From an uncultured Prevotella sp. (GTDB lineage Bacteria; Bacteroidota; Bacteroidia; Bacteroidales; Bacteroidaceae): 12,485 bases of DNA. The DNA is taken from positions 1 to 12,485 of the forward strand of contig CAKPZC010000061.1 of NCBI GenBank assembly GCA_934203355.1. Direction: 5' to 3'. The notes beneath the pieces were generated by a model that ran no database searches, was not told the origin of the DNA, and saw only the letters and a program-made list of their open reading frames with translations. Numbering within the stretch: the stretch's first letter is position 1; every line of letters starts with the position of its first letter. Below, in pieces: positions 1-7,345 of this stretch. The position numbers were made by a program, and so were the translations under genes.

Positions 1-1526
1 CGGTCGATTTCCTCCTTGCTCAAGCCAGAAGAAGCCTCGATGCGGATGGCCTGCTCCTTGCCTGTAGCCTTATCCTTTGCAGATACGTTAAGGATACCGT
101 TGGCATCGATATCGAATGTCACCTCAATCTGAGGAACACCACGACGAGCTGGAGCAATACCCTCAAGGTTGAACTGACCGATTGACTTGTTCTGAGCTGC
201 CATAGGACGCTCGCCCTGAAGCACGTGGATTGTTACGGCAGTCTGGTTGTCGACAGCTGTTGAGAATACCTCGCTCTTCTTAGCAGGGATGGTTGTGTTA
301 GCGTCGATAAGCTTTGTCATTACGCCACCCATTGTCTCGATACCGAGAGTAAGCGGAGTAACGTCGAGCAATACGATGTCGCCTACACCGCTCTCCTTGT
401 TCAAGATAGCACCCTGGATAGAAGCACCTACGGCTACCACCTCGTCAGGGTTAACACCCTTTGAAGGCTCCTTGCCGAAGTAGTTCTTAACGAGAGTCTG
501 AACGGCTGGTATACGGCTTGAACCACCTACGAGGATAACCTCGTCGATATCTGAAGTCTGGAGCTTAGCGTCACGCATAGCGTTCTGGCAAGGTACAAGA
601 CAAGCCTGGATGAGGTTGTGAGCCAACTGCTCGAACTGTGAACGAGTCAGAGTCTTAACCAAGTGCTTTGGCACACCACCCTCGGCTGAGATATACGGAA
701 GGTTGATTTCTGTAGAAGTTGTGCTTGAAAGCTCAATCTTAGCCTTCTCGGCAGCCTCCTTCAAACGCTGCATAGCCATTGGATCCTTAGAGAGATCGAT
801 GCCCTCGTCGGCCTTGAAGCCCTGTACAAGCCAGTCGATGATAACCTGGTCGAAGTCGTCACCACCGAGGTGAGTATCACCATTGGTAGAAAGAACCTCA
901 AATACACCACCACCGAACTCGAGGATTGAAATATCGAATGTACCGCCACCGAGGTCGAATACGGCAATCTTCATGTCCTTGTTGGCCTTGTCTACACCGT
1001 AAGCAAGAGCTGCGGCTGTAGGCTCGTTCACGATACGGCGAACGTTCAAGCCTGCAATCTGACCAGCCTCCTTGGTAGCCTGACGCTGTGAGTCAGAGAA
1101 GTAAGCCGGAACAGTGATAACTGCGTCAGTAACCTCCTGACCGAGGTAGTCCTCAGCGGTCTTCTTCATCTTCTGAAGCACCATAGCCGAGATTTCCTGC
1201 GGAGTGTACTTGCGACCGTCGATGTCGACACGTGGGTAGCCACCCTCGTTTACAACAGTGAACGGAACACGAGTAACCTCCTTTGCGCACTGCTCATAGG
1301 TTTCACCCATGAAGCGCTTGATAGAATATACGGTGTTCTTCGGGTTGGTGATAGCCTGACGCTTTGCAGGGTCGCCTACCTTACGCTCACCGTCCTTTAC
1401 GAAACCAACAATTGAAGGAGTTGTGCGCTTGCCTTCGCTGTTGGCGATTACTACTGGTTCGTTGCCCTCAAATACGGCAACACAAGAGTTTGTAGTACCT
1501 AAGTCGATTCCAATAATCTTTCCCAT
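1..1526 (-). CDS. dnaK: Molecular chaperone DnaK (Hsp70), C-terminus cut by window edge
   Basis: Cytoplasmic ATP-dependent chaperone that binds exposed hydrophobic peptides and works with DnaJ and GrpE. The reverse strand reads without a stop from ATG at 1526 to the left edge, giving 508 codons of an expected 630-640. The protein starts [14 protein letters not shown], the Hsp70 phosphate-1 loop. It also shows the catalytic Lys70 in [22 protein letters not shown] near residue 139, the phosphate-2 loop FDLGGGTFD near 190, and VGGSSRIP of the adenosine-binding region. The hydrophobic linker region reads [16 protein letters not shown], followed by most of the substrate-binding beta domain (to KEEID). 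The helical lid is missing only because the window ends. I saw no CIRCE operator (TTAGCACTC-N9-GAGTGCTAA) upstream and no clear TAnnTTTG element on this strand, so its promoter is unassigned. Identification is certain; the missing end is inferred from family length. Confidence 0.98.
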   Translation of the reverse strand, partial: MGKIIGIDLGTTNSCVAVFEGNEPVVIANSEGKRTTPSIVGFVKDGERKVGDPAKRQAITNPKNTVYSIKRFMGETYEQCAKEVTRVPFTVVNEGGYPRVDIDGRKYTPQEISAMVLQKMKKTAEDYLGQEVTDAVITVPAYFSDSQRQATKEAGQIAGLNVRRIVNEPTAAALAYGVDKANKDMKIAVFDLGGGTFDISILEFGGGVFEVLSTNGDTHLGGDDFDQVIIDWLVQGFKADEGIDLSKDPMAMQRLKEAAEKAKIELSSTTSTEINLPYISAEGGVPKHLVKTLTRSQFEQLAHNLIQACLVPCQNAMRDAKLQTSDIDEVILVGGSSRIPAVQTLVKNYFGKEPSKGVNPDEVVAVGASIQGAILNKESGVGDIVLLDVTPLTLGIETMGGVMTKLIDANTTIPAKKSEVFSTAVDNQTAVTIHVLQGERPMAAQNKSIGQFNLEGIAPARRGVPQIEVTFDIDANGILNVSAKDKATGKEQAIRIEASSGLSKEEID

Positions 1527-1719
1527 AGTTGTATCTTTTTTATTTTTATTTCTTATTAATTGATTATTATTTGATGAACACATCGGTTATCGATACTTAA
1601 TGTATTTCTAAACTGCATTCGCCATATAATATACAAATGGTGTGCCAAAAACTTTTCATCTTGGTTTATTCTGCCAAACAGAGTGGCTTGCAGCCTGTCA
1701 TTATGGCATAAATGGAAAA

Positions 1720-1745
1720 AAATATTGCTATGTGTGACAATATTT
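1720..1745. promoter_or_regulatory. 8-bp dyad, possible operator for the PagL-like gene
   Basis: AAATATTG (1720-1727) and CAATATTT (1738-1745) form a perfect inverted repeat with a 10-nt centre. The symmetry axis lies about 40 nt upstream of the expected transcription start, so the right arm covers the -33 region. That position would suit a dimeric regulator. No regulator is known for it and the arms are AT-rich, so this is only a candidate. Confidence 0.35.
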
Positions 1746-1758
1746 GCATTATTCTGAG

Positions 1759-1766
1759 TATTTTTG
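1759..1766 (+). promoter_or_regulatory. Bacteroidota -7 element for the PagL-like gene
   Basis: TATTTTTG matches the Bacteroidota -7 consensus TAnnTTTG exactly. Transcription would start near 1772, leaving a leader of about 54 nt before the ATG at 1826. A -33 TTTG at the usual distance of about 20 nt is not clear: TGTG at 1733-1736 is the nearest candidate, and TTTG at 1743-1746 is too close. Confidence 0.55.
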
Positions 1767-1825
1767 CACGCTTACAGGCTAAGGCAAACACCATAGTCTG
1801 AAATGAGAAATAAAAATCTGGAATA

Positions 1826-2995
1826 ATGAAAACTACACATTATTATATATATACAACTCTTGTGCTTGCATTCATTGCGATGTCGTGCAAAGCATCGGTG
1901 GCCGACATCGACTCTACTGCCTCCTCGCACTATGTCCATAGCTTGATGTTCAACTACAAGCAGGGAGCTATTCTGCACACCAACGACTTTCTACGGGGCA
2001 ACAATCCCGAGGAGAGAACCATGAACCACAACATGAGTTGCCACCTAAAGTATGCTTTCTCAGCACCAGAAGGGAGCAAGCAAGCACGCATATATCGCGA
2101 CGCCTATCAGGGTATAGGTGTGTCATACAACGACTTCAATCCTCAGTTGGGCAATCCTATAAGTGTGTATTTGCTGCAAGGTGCGCGCATAGCCAGTCTG
2201 AGCAATCGACTGGCGCTCAACTACGAATGGAATCTCGGACTTACCTTCGGATGGAATCCGTACGACGAGATTGACAATCCCGACAACAAACTGATAGGTT
2301 CGCGCGTAACGGCATATATCGGGTTCGACCTGTATCTGCGCTGGATAGCCTCGCGCCATGTCGACCTCAACTTCGGACTCAACGTGACCCACTATTCCAA
2401 CGGCAACACGCAGTTTCCAAATCTTGGCCTGAATACAGCCGCTCTGCGCATAGGTGCCGCCTATTACATCAACCGCCACTCGCCTCGCCTACTCTATCGT
2501 CACGAAGCCATGCCGCCCGTGAGCCACGACATTACCTACGACCTTATATTATATGGCGCATGGCATCAGCGTGGCTACTATACGAGCGACGGCGAAGCCT
2601 ACATCTTACCCGGAACGTATGCCGTAGCAGGATTCAATTTCAACCCGATGTACCGCTTCAACCACTGGCTGAAGGCGGGCTTCTCGCTCGACGGCACTTA
2701 CGACCATGGCGCCAACGTCGACCTTGATGGCGTAGCACCAGAGTCGGTGTGGCGCCAGATGGCGCTCGGAGCGTCGGCACGTGTAGAGTTCTGCATGCCC
2801 TATTTTGCCATCAACTTCGGCATAGGCAGCAACTTCGTCAACGCCACCGACGACTTCCATGGCATATACGAATTGTTAGCGCTGAAGCTGAATCTTACGC
2901 ACCGCTTCCTGCTGCACATAGGCTATTGCCTCAACGACTTCCACCGACCCAAGCACCTTATGCTTGGCATGGGTTGGCGTTTCGGCAAGCCATAG
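1826..2995 (+). CDS. PagL-like outer-membrane beta-barrel (acyloxyacyl hydrolase family)
   Basis: Predicted outer-membrane protein related to lipid A 3-O-deacylase PagL, an enzyme that removes the 3-linked acyl chain from lipid A. The protein has 389 residues, about twice the length of PagL itself. Residues 1-26 form a signal peptide; cleavage could be after SVA at 26, and Cys21 is only a poor lipobox. The rest alternates in the manner of beta-barrel strands and ends in an aromatic strand, GMGWRF. The family motif HYSNGNTQFPNLGLN lies at 189-203: His189 and Ser191 match the PagL His/Ser pair, but the position of the PagL catalytic Glu is Asn203. Deacylase activity is therefore uncertain; the Bacteroidota branch may differ in chemistry. 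The gene is monocistronic, with its own promoter, and is convergent with the AraC gene. Family assignment rests on the motif and topology; the substrate is inference. Confidence 0.72.
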   Translation: MKTTHYYIYTTLVLAFIAMSCKASVADIDSTASSHYVHSLMFNYKQGAILHTNDFLRGNNPEERTMNHNMSCHLKYAFSAPEGSKQARIYRDAYQGIGVSYNDFNPQLGNPISVYLLQGARIASLSNRLALNYEWNLGLTFGWNPYDEIDNPDNKLIGSRVTAYIGFDLYLRWIASRHVDLNFGLNVTHYSNGNTQFPNLGLNTAALRIGAAYYINRHSPRLLYRHEAMPPVSHDITYDLILYGAWHQRGYYTSDGEAYILPGTYAVAGFNFNPMYRFNHWLKAGFSLDGTYDHGANVDLDGVAPESVWRQMALGASARVEFCMPYFAINFGIGSNFVNATDDFHGIYELLALKLNLTHRFLLHIGYCLNDFHRPKHLMLGMGWRFGKP

Positions 2996-3007
2996 TTTCC
3001 CCCTTGT

Positions 3008-3907
3008 CTATTTCTTCATGCTTTGCTGACGGCGATATTCCGTTGGCGACACTCCAAGATGATTCTTGGTGAACTTGCCAAAGAACGAGAGATTGGGAAA
3101 CTCCAATATGTCGGCAATTTCCTTTATCGACAGATTCGAGTGTTTCAGATAGCGCACGATAGTGTTGACAGTGCTCTCGTGGATAAGCTCAAGAGCCGTT
3201 TTGCCACACACCGACTTTGATATGAACGAAAGGTATTTGGGCGTGATGCACAAGTCCTCGGCATATTTCTTCACCGAACGCATCTTGCCGTCATTGTCGC
3301 CTACAAGTGTCATAAACTTTCTGAAAAGCACATTAGCCTGCTTCATACTCCCGCCGTTGTCGGCATATTGCACATGTGGCGCGATGATGGCGCATATCTC
3401 GTAGAAGACACATTGGAAAATGCTGTTCATTATCTCCTTGTGGAAATAGCCGTGGGGTTGCTTTATCTTGTGCTCGATAATCGAGTAGTACTTGCCCACC
3501 AAAGCTTGCCGCTCAAGGTCGAGATGTATCACGGGATTATGAGACACATAGGCGAGCAAGTCGAGCAAGTCCTTGCTCACTTGCATATTATGCTGTATGG
3601 CTTTATACGACAGTCCGATGATTCTCGACTCAAAGTCGGGCGACATCATATAGTTGCTCAGATAAGAATGAGGCAGACACAACACCACATCGCCTGCCTG
3701 CGCCTGATGCACTTTGCCGTTCATCTCGCCTTGCAGCCTGCCCTTAATACAATATATCATCATAATCATGTCGAGTTTCACCGTGCCTTCCATAGGAGTG
3801 GCTCCAACCTGGTCGAGAATGATTATGTCGCCGTCGGTATATTCGGCAATGCCCTTACCTATAATGTAGTTGACATCTATCTTTCGCTCGTTCTTGTCCT
3901 TTTCCAT
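3008..3907 (-). CDS. AraC-family transcriptional regulator
   Basis: Cytoplasmic DNA-binding regulator of 299 residues, the usual family size. Residues about 20-110 look like the cupin-type sensing domain: a run of short strands with the GDVVLCLPHSYLSNY signature at 72-86. Residues about 195-292 are the two-helix-turn-helix AraC domain. The first HTH lies around SVKKYAEDLCITPKYLSFISK (211-231). The second shows the family pattern IKEIADILEFPNLSFFGKFTK (261-281), followed by HLGVSPTEYRR (283-293). This domain order is typical of Bacteroidota one-component AraC regulators. The ATG at 3907 is supported by a good promoter 43 nt upstream. The gene is divergent from asd (280 bp apart) and convergent with the PagL-like gene (12 bp between stop codons). 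Neither neighbour is shown to be a target, and the ligand is unknown. Confidence 0.93.
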   Translation of the reverse strand: MEKDKNERKIDVNYIIGKGIAEYTDGDIIILDQVGATPMEGTVKLDMIMMIYCIKGRLQGEMNGKVHQAQAGDVVLCLPHSYLSNYMMSPDFESRIIGLSYKAIQHNMQVSKDLLDLLAYVSHNPVIHLDLERQALVGKYYSIIEHKIKQPHGYFHKEIMNSIFQCVFYEICAIIAPHVQYADNGGSMKQANVLFRKFMTLVGDNDGKMRSVKKYAEDLCITPKYLSFISKSVCGKTALELIHESTVNTIVRYLKHSNLSIKEIADILEFPNLSFFGKFTKNHLGVSPTEYRRQQSMKK

Positions 3908-3949
3908 ACACTTAGTATTGTTTTTGGTAGGTATTTATCAAAATCCCTG

Positions 3950-3979
3950 CAAAGTTAGCCATTTTTTCTATGTTTGCAA
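3950..3979 (-). promoter_or_regulatory. Promoter of the AraC-family gene
   Basis: On the minus strand, TTG at 3979-3977 is followed after 19 nt by TAACTTTG at 3957-3950, an exact match to the Bacteroidota -33/-7 pattern TTTG...TAnnTTTG. The predicted start near 3943 gives a leader of about 36 nt before the ATG at 3907. This is the best-formed promoter in the window. Confidence 0.7.
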
Positions 3980-4108
3980 TGTCCTATATTTCCATTTTTG
4001 AGTTAAATAATACCATTGAATTTATTGTATAGCATCTAAGAAGAACAAAAATAAGCGGTTTTTCGTTATAAAACTATCAAAATAATATTTTTTTATTGGG
4101 AAAAGTTG

Positions 4109-4116
4109 TAACTTTG
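4109..4116 (+). promoter_or_regulatory. Bacteroidota -7 element for asd
   Basis: TAACTTTG is a perfect TAnnTTTG match. It is identical to the element of the divergent AraC gene 150 bp away. Transcription would start near 4122, with a leader of about 66 nt. The -33 position is a poly-T stretch and not TTTG. I see no riboswitch-like structure in the leader. Confidence 0.6.
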
Positions 4117-4187
4117 CAACCAAATACAACAAGTCGGATAACATTTGTACGACATATAGAAATCTTTTATTAAAACTTTTTTAAGAA

Positions 4188-5204
4188 ATGAATGTAGCAA
4201 TAGTTGGTGCGAGTGGAGCAGTAGGTCAGGAATTCCTGCGCATACTCGCTGAGAGAAATTTCCCGATAGATAATCTTGTACTGTTCGGCTCACACCGTTC
4301 TGCCGGAACAAAATACACATTCAAGGGCAAGGAGTATGAAGTGAAGCTCTTGCAGCACAACGACGACTTCAAGGACATCGACGTGGCTTTCACATCTGCT
4401 GGCGGCGGTACCTCAAAGGAGTTTGCCGAGACCATCACCAAGCATGGTGCCGTGATGATCGACAACTCTTCGGCCTTCCGCATGTGCGACGATGTGCCTT
4501 TGGTTGTGCCTGAGTGCAATGCCGAGGATGCTCTGAATCGTCCGCGCAATATTATTGCCAACCCCAACTGCACCACTATTATGATGGTGGTAGTACTGAA
4601 GCCTCTTGAGAAGCTGAGCCATATCAAGCGCATACATATCGCCAGCTATCAAAGTGCCTCGGGTGCCGGAGCAGCTGCTATGGCTGAATTGCAGCAGGAA
4701 TATAAGGAACTCGTCAACAACGAGCCTGTAACTGTGAGCAAGTTTCCACACCAGTTGGCCTATAACGTGATTCCACAAATCGACGTGTTCACCGACAATG
4801 GCTACACCAAGGAGGAGATGAAGATGTTCAACGAGACTCGCAAGATTATGCACAGCGACGTGCGCTGTTCGGCAATGTGTGTGCGCGTGAGCTCGCTGCG
4901 CTCTCATTCCGAGTCGGTGTGGATTGAGACCGAGAGCCCTATCTCTGTAGAAGAGGCTCAGAAAGCCATCGCCGCCGCTCCTGGATGCACTCTCAAGGAC
5001 GACCCCTCAAACCTTGTTTATCCTATGCCTCTTGAGACTGCTGGCAAGGATGATGTCTATGTTGGACGTGTGCGCAAGGACCTTGCCGACGATTGCGGAC
5101 TAACATTCTGGCTCTCGGGCGACCAGATTCGCAAGGGTGCCGCTCTCAATGCGGTGCAGATTGCCGAATATCTGTATGAGCAGGGCGAATTCAACAAGAA
5201 GTAA
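4188..5204 (+). CDS. asd: Aspartate-semialdehyde dehydrogenase
   Basis: Cytoplasmic NADPH-dependent enzyme that reduces aspartyl-4-phosphate to aspartate semialdehyde, the branch point to lysine/diaminopimelate, threonine, methionine and isoleucine. At 338 residues it has the usual family length. The N-terminal Rossmann motif is [14 protein letters not shown] (7-20). [13 protein letters not shown] near 67-79 and DNSSAFRM at 92-99 follow the family pattern. The catalytic cysteine is Cys128 in NPNCTT. The dimerisation domain contains [10 protein letters not shown] at 152-161. RSHSESV at 238-244 supplies the catalytic His240, and [17 protein letters not shown] at 311-327 is the conserved C-terminal block. 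ATG at 4188 gives the correct N-terminus directly at the Rossmann strand. The gene stands alone between a promoter and a hairpin terminator; no lysine or threonine pathway genes are adjacent. Confidence 0.98.
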   Translation: MNVAIVGASGAVGQEFLRILAERNFPIDNLVLFGSHRSAGTKYTFKGKEYEVKLLQHNDDFKDIDVAFTSAGGGTSKEFAETITKHGAVMIDNSSAFRMCDDVPLVVPECNAEDALNRPRNIIANPNCTTIMMVVVLKPLEKLSHIKRIHIASYQSASGAGAAAMAELQQEYKELVNNEPVTVSKFPHQLAYNVIPQIDVFTDNGYTKEEMKMFNETRKIMHSDVRCSAMCVRVSSLRSHSESVWIETESPISVEEAQKAIAAAPGCTLKDDPSNLVYPMPLETAGKDDVYVGRVRKDLADDCGLTFWLSGDQIRKGAALNAVQIAEYLYEQGEFNKK

Positions 5205-5211
5205 CTCAACA

Positions 5212-5258
5212 AAACAGGGAGGGTGTGTCTTTTTTTTCAGACTTCACTCTCCCTGTTT
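5212..5258. terminator. Hairpin between convergent asd and the LytTR gene
   Basis: AAACAGGGAG (5212-5221) and CTCCCTGTTT (5249-5258) are perfect 10-bp arms around a 27-nt loop that contains a run of eight T. It lies 8 bp after the asd stop codon and 36 bp after the LytTR stop codon on the other strand. The position suits a shared terminator. The T-tract after the right arm is weak (TTTCTATT overlapping the arm), so efficiency is uncertain. Confidence 0.6.
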
Positions 5259-5293
5259 CTATTGCTCATCACTCAGGATGAGCCTCTTTATTT

Positions 5294-6073
5294 TCAGCGT
5301 CCGAGATATTTGTCAGCCAAATATCCAGTCAACGATTCTTTATATATATCGCCCACGGGCAGATAGGTGTCGGCATCCATTACTACCCGGTTTTTTGTCA
5401 CTTCAGCCACTTTCCTCATGTTCACCATATACGAGCGGTGTATGCGCAGGAAGTAAGCCGGCAGTCGTTCCTCCATTTTCTTCATGCTCAGCAGCACAAT
5501 GATAGGCTTCTGTCCCTCGATATATATTTTCAGATATTCCGACATTCCCTCCACATAGCGTATCGACGACATTGACACACGCACCACACGGTGGTCGGTC
5601 TTCAGGAAAATATCGTCATCGGCTGCTGACGACACTGTTGCTGTTGATTGTTGCTGTGACGTGGAGGGTTGTAGCTGTGCCATCGTTGGCTGTTGCTGAA
5701 CAGCCTGCATTTGTTCCAACTCATATCGGTTCTTCACGCGCAGTGCTGCACGCTTGAAGTCGTCGAGTCCGAAAGGCTTAAGCAGGTAGTCCACGGCATC
5801 CACCTTATACCCATCGACCGCATATTCCGAGTAGGCAGTGGTGAACACCACGAGTGGCGGAGCGGCAAGCGAGCGCACGAAGTCCATGCCATTGATGTCG
5901 GGCATGTTTATATCCACAAAGATGGCATCGATTGGTTCGCTGTTGATTATCTCGCGTGCCTCTATTGGATTTTGGCATTTGGCTACAAGTTCCAGAAATG
6001 GTATTTTCGACGCATAGGCGGCAAGTTGCTGCAGGGCGAGAGGCTCGTCGTCGATAACAAGTGTTCGTATCAT
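5294..6073 (-). CDS. LytTR-type response regulator
   Basis: Response regulator of 259 residues with a receiver and a LytTR DNA-binding domain, the partner of the kinase encoded just upstream. Receiver: acidic pair Asp8-Asp9 in VIDDEP, phosphoacceptor Asp54 in FVDINMPDINGMDF, Thr78 in VFTTAY, and Lys99-Pro100 in YLLKPF. All key residues are present, so phosphorylation should work. LytTR domain, about 153-257: DDIFLKTDHRVVRV, then IRYVEGMSEYLKIYI, FLRIHRSYMVNMRKV and YLPVGDIYKESL, the usual motif order. The linker at about 119-150 is rich in Gln, Ser and Thr and is longer than in most LytTR regulators. The gene follows the kinase after 37 nt in the same direction, so the two are almost certainly cotranscribed. 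Targets cannot be seen here. Confidence 0.95.
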   Translation of the reverse strand: MIRTLVIDDEPLALQQLAAYASKIPFLELVAKCQNPIEAREIINSEPIDAIFVDINMPDINGMDFVRSLAAPPLVVFTTAYSEYAVDGYKVDAVDYLLKPFGLDDFKRAALRVKNRYELEQMQAVQQQPTMAQLQPSTSQQQSTATVSSAADDDIFLKTDHRVVRVSMSSIRYVEGMSEYLKIYIEGQKPIIVLLSMKKMEERLPAYFLRIHRSYMVNMRKVAEVTKNRVVMDADTYLPVGDIYKESLTGYLADKYLGR

Positions 6074-6110
6074 AATATCTATTTTTCCATTAACGGGTTC
6101 GACATTTTTT

Positions 6111-7235
6111 CTATATATGGTCCGACAGTGGAATCTCCAGATTCACGCCATACTCACTGCCGGTTTCCTTTATCTCCAGTTTATATCGCTTAGGGAACAG
6201 CAGGTCGAGTCGGCGTCGCACATTTCTCAATCCCATACCACCGTCTTTTTTCTCTCCGTTGGCATTTTGCTCTTTTCGGCTGTTGTGGCATCCGAATATA
6301 AGTGTGTCGGCGTTCACCTCGATGTTCACATATATGAACGAATCCTTGCAGTAGCTGATGCCATGTTTGAAAGCGTTCTCCACAAATATGATGAGCATCA
6401 GCGGTGGCAGCATCTTGTCGGGCAACATCTCGGGTGCCTCAAGCCTTATCCTAACCCGGTCGGTGCAGCGCAGACTCATCAGCTGCACATAGTTGCGCAG
6501 AAACTGCACCTCGCGTGTCAGCGGTATCAGCCTGTGGTTGCCCTCATACAGAATATAGCGCATCATCTTCGACAATTCCAAAATGGTAGTCTTAGCACGC
6601 TCGGGGTCGATGTCCACAAGGGCGTGTATATTGTTCAGCGTGTTCATGAAGAAATGGGGGTTCACCTGATACTTCAGGTATTCAAGTTGACGTTCGAGGT
6701 TGTGACGGTCGATCATTTCTATCACCTTCGAGTCCTCTTGCGACTTAAAGAACAGCTTCACTCCGAGATTCATCCCCATGAGCAACAAGCCTCCGAGTGC
6801 CGCCACCATCTCGCCCGGTCCTAACATGGGCAGTGGGTTAATAGGATGCATTTCGAGCGGTCGCCGCGACGGTTTTATTATGTTCGGGCGTATGTTCTCC
6901 ATCTTTATCTCGTTGTTGGGATGATATGGCGTCCGATTGTCGTATGACGGGCGTATATGCCAAAAAATCACCACTGCCACAACCACAAGACTGAAGCAAA
7001 GTATGGAGTAGAGCCATGTGCGGCGCTTGAGTATAAGAATCGGGGCAAGCAGAAAGTTGTGGATGGCAAACATTACAATCCACACGGTGTTGAATTTCCA
7101 TGCGTTGAATATCTCAGCCCATGAAAAGTCGATGTTTGCATTTGTCGACATGCGCATATACAGAGTCATCACCGGCGAGATATACAGCAATATCCACATC
7201 AATGTGTATATTATATGTTCCTTGCGAAAGTTCAT
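6111..7235 (-). CDS. LytS-type sensor histidine kinase (His_kinase family)
   Basis: Membrane histidine kinase of 374 residues that phosphorylates the adjacent LytTR regulator. About four hydrophobic segments lie at 8-27, 48-70, 72-93 and 141-163. A polar, proline-rich stretch at about 95-140 lies between the last two, and there is no recognisable sensor domain. The catalytic part has the LytS/YehU pattern: phosphoacceptor His194 in QVNPHFFMNTLNNIHAL, N-box VENAFKHG with Asn287, and glycine box GGMGLRNVRRRLDLLF at 332-347. An in-frame ATG at 7268 would add 11 residues (MYTFASSKTTK). I prefer ATG 7235 because the hydrophobic segment then follows a short basic start (MNFRKEHIIY), and because a -7 element at 7256-7263 would lie inside the coding sequence with the longer start. 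The large regulator gene lies 110 bp upstream on the same strand. Confidence 0.93.
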   Translation of the reverse strand: MNFRKEHIIYTLMWILLYISPVMTLYMRMSTNANIDFSWAEIFNAWKFNTVWIVMFAIHNFLLAPILILKRRTWLYSILCFSLVVVAVVIFWHIRPSYDNRTPYHPNNEIKMENIRPNIIKPSRRPLEMHPINPLPMLGPGEMVAALGGLLLMGMNLGVKLFFKSQEDSKVIEMIDRHNLERQLEYLKYQVNPHFFMNTLNNIHALVDIDPERAKTTILELSKMMRYILYEGNHRLIPLTREVQFLRNYVQLMSLRCTDRVRIRLEAPEMLPDKMLPPLMLIIFVENAFKHGISYCKDSFIYVNIEVNADTLIFGCHNSRKEQNANGEKKDGGMGLRNVRRRLDLLFPKRYKLEIKETGSEYGVNLEIPLSDHI

Positions 7236-7255
7236 CTTGGTAGTTTTAGACGAAG

Positions 7256-7263
7256 CAAATGTA
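7256..7263 (-). promoter_or_regulatory. Possible -7 element for the kinase-regulator operon
   Basis: Read on the minus strand this is TACATTTG, an exact TAnnTTTG match. It would start transcription near 7250, about 15 nt before the ATG at 7235. The -33 region is only a T-run, so the promoter is weaker on paper than others in the window. Cotranscription from the upstream regulator is the alternative. Confidence 0.45.
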
Positions 7264-7345
7264 TACATAATATATATTTTAAGAAAAAATTTTCAACGAA
7301 TGTAATTCTTTATTATATGAATGGCTTCTCATCTTCTTCTCTTGC

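Larger units (their letters stand above)
1527..1825. other. Divergent intergenic region between dnaK and the PagL-like gene
   Basis: This 299-bp AT-rich stretch holds no gene. The half near dnaK (about 1527-1680) shows no recognisable promoter on the minus strand and no CIRCE element. The half near the rightward gene holds a promoter and a dyad, listed separately. A 7-bp inverted pair, AGCCTGT at 1692-1698 and ACAGGCT at 1774-1780, brackets that promoter, but the pair is short enough to be chance. Confidence 0.7.

Noticed and set aside
1527..1680. CIRCE heat-shock operator upstream of dnaK
   Set aside because: I looked for TTAGCACTC/GAGTGCTAA arms and found none; the ATCG-rich bit near 1582-1593 is too short to count.
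3368..3958. Plus-strand open frame of 196 codons
   Set aside because: It is antisense to the AraC-family gene and runs through its promoter; no domain is recognisable.
4413..4907. Minus-strand open frame of 164 codons
   Set aside because: It is antisense to asd, whose identity and frame are certain.
6117..6824. Plus-strand open frame of 235 codons
   Set aside because: It is antisense to the catalytic half of the LytS-type kinase, whose H-, N- and G-boxes are all in frame on the minus strand.
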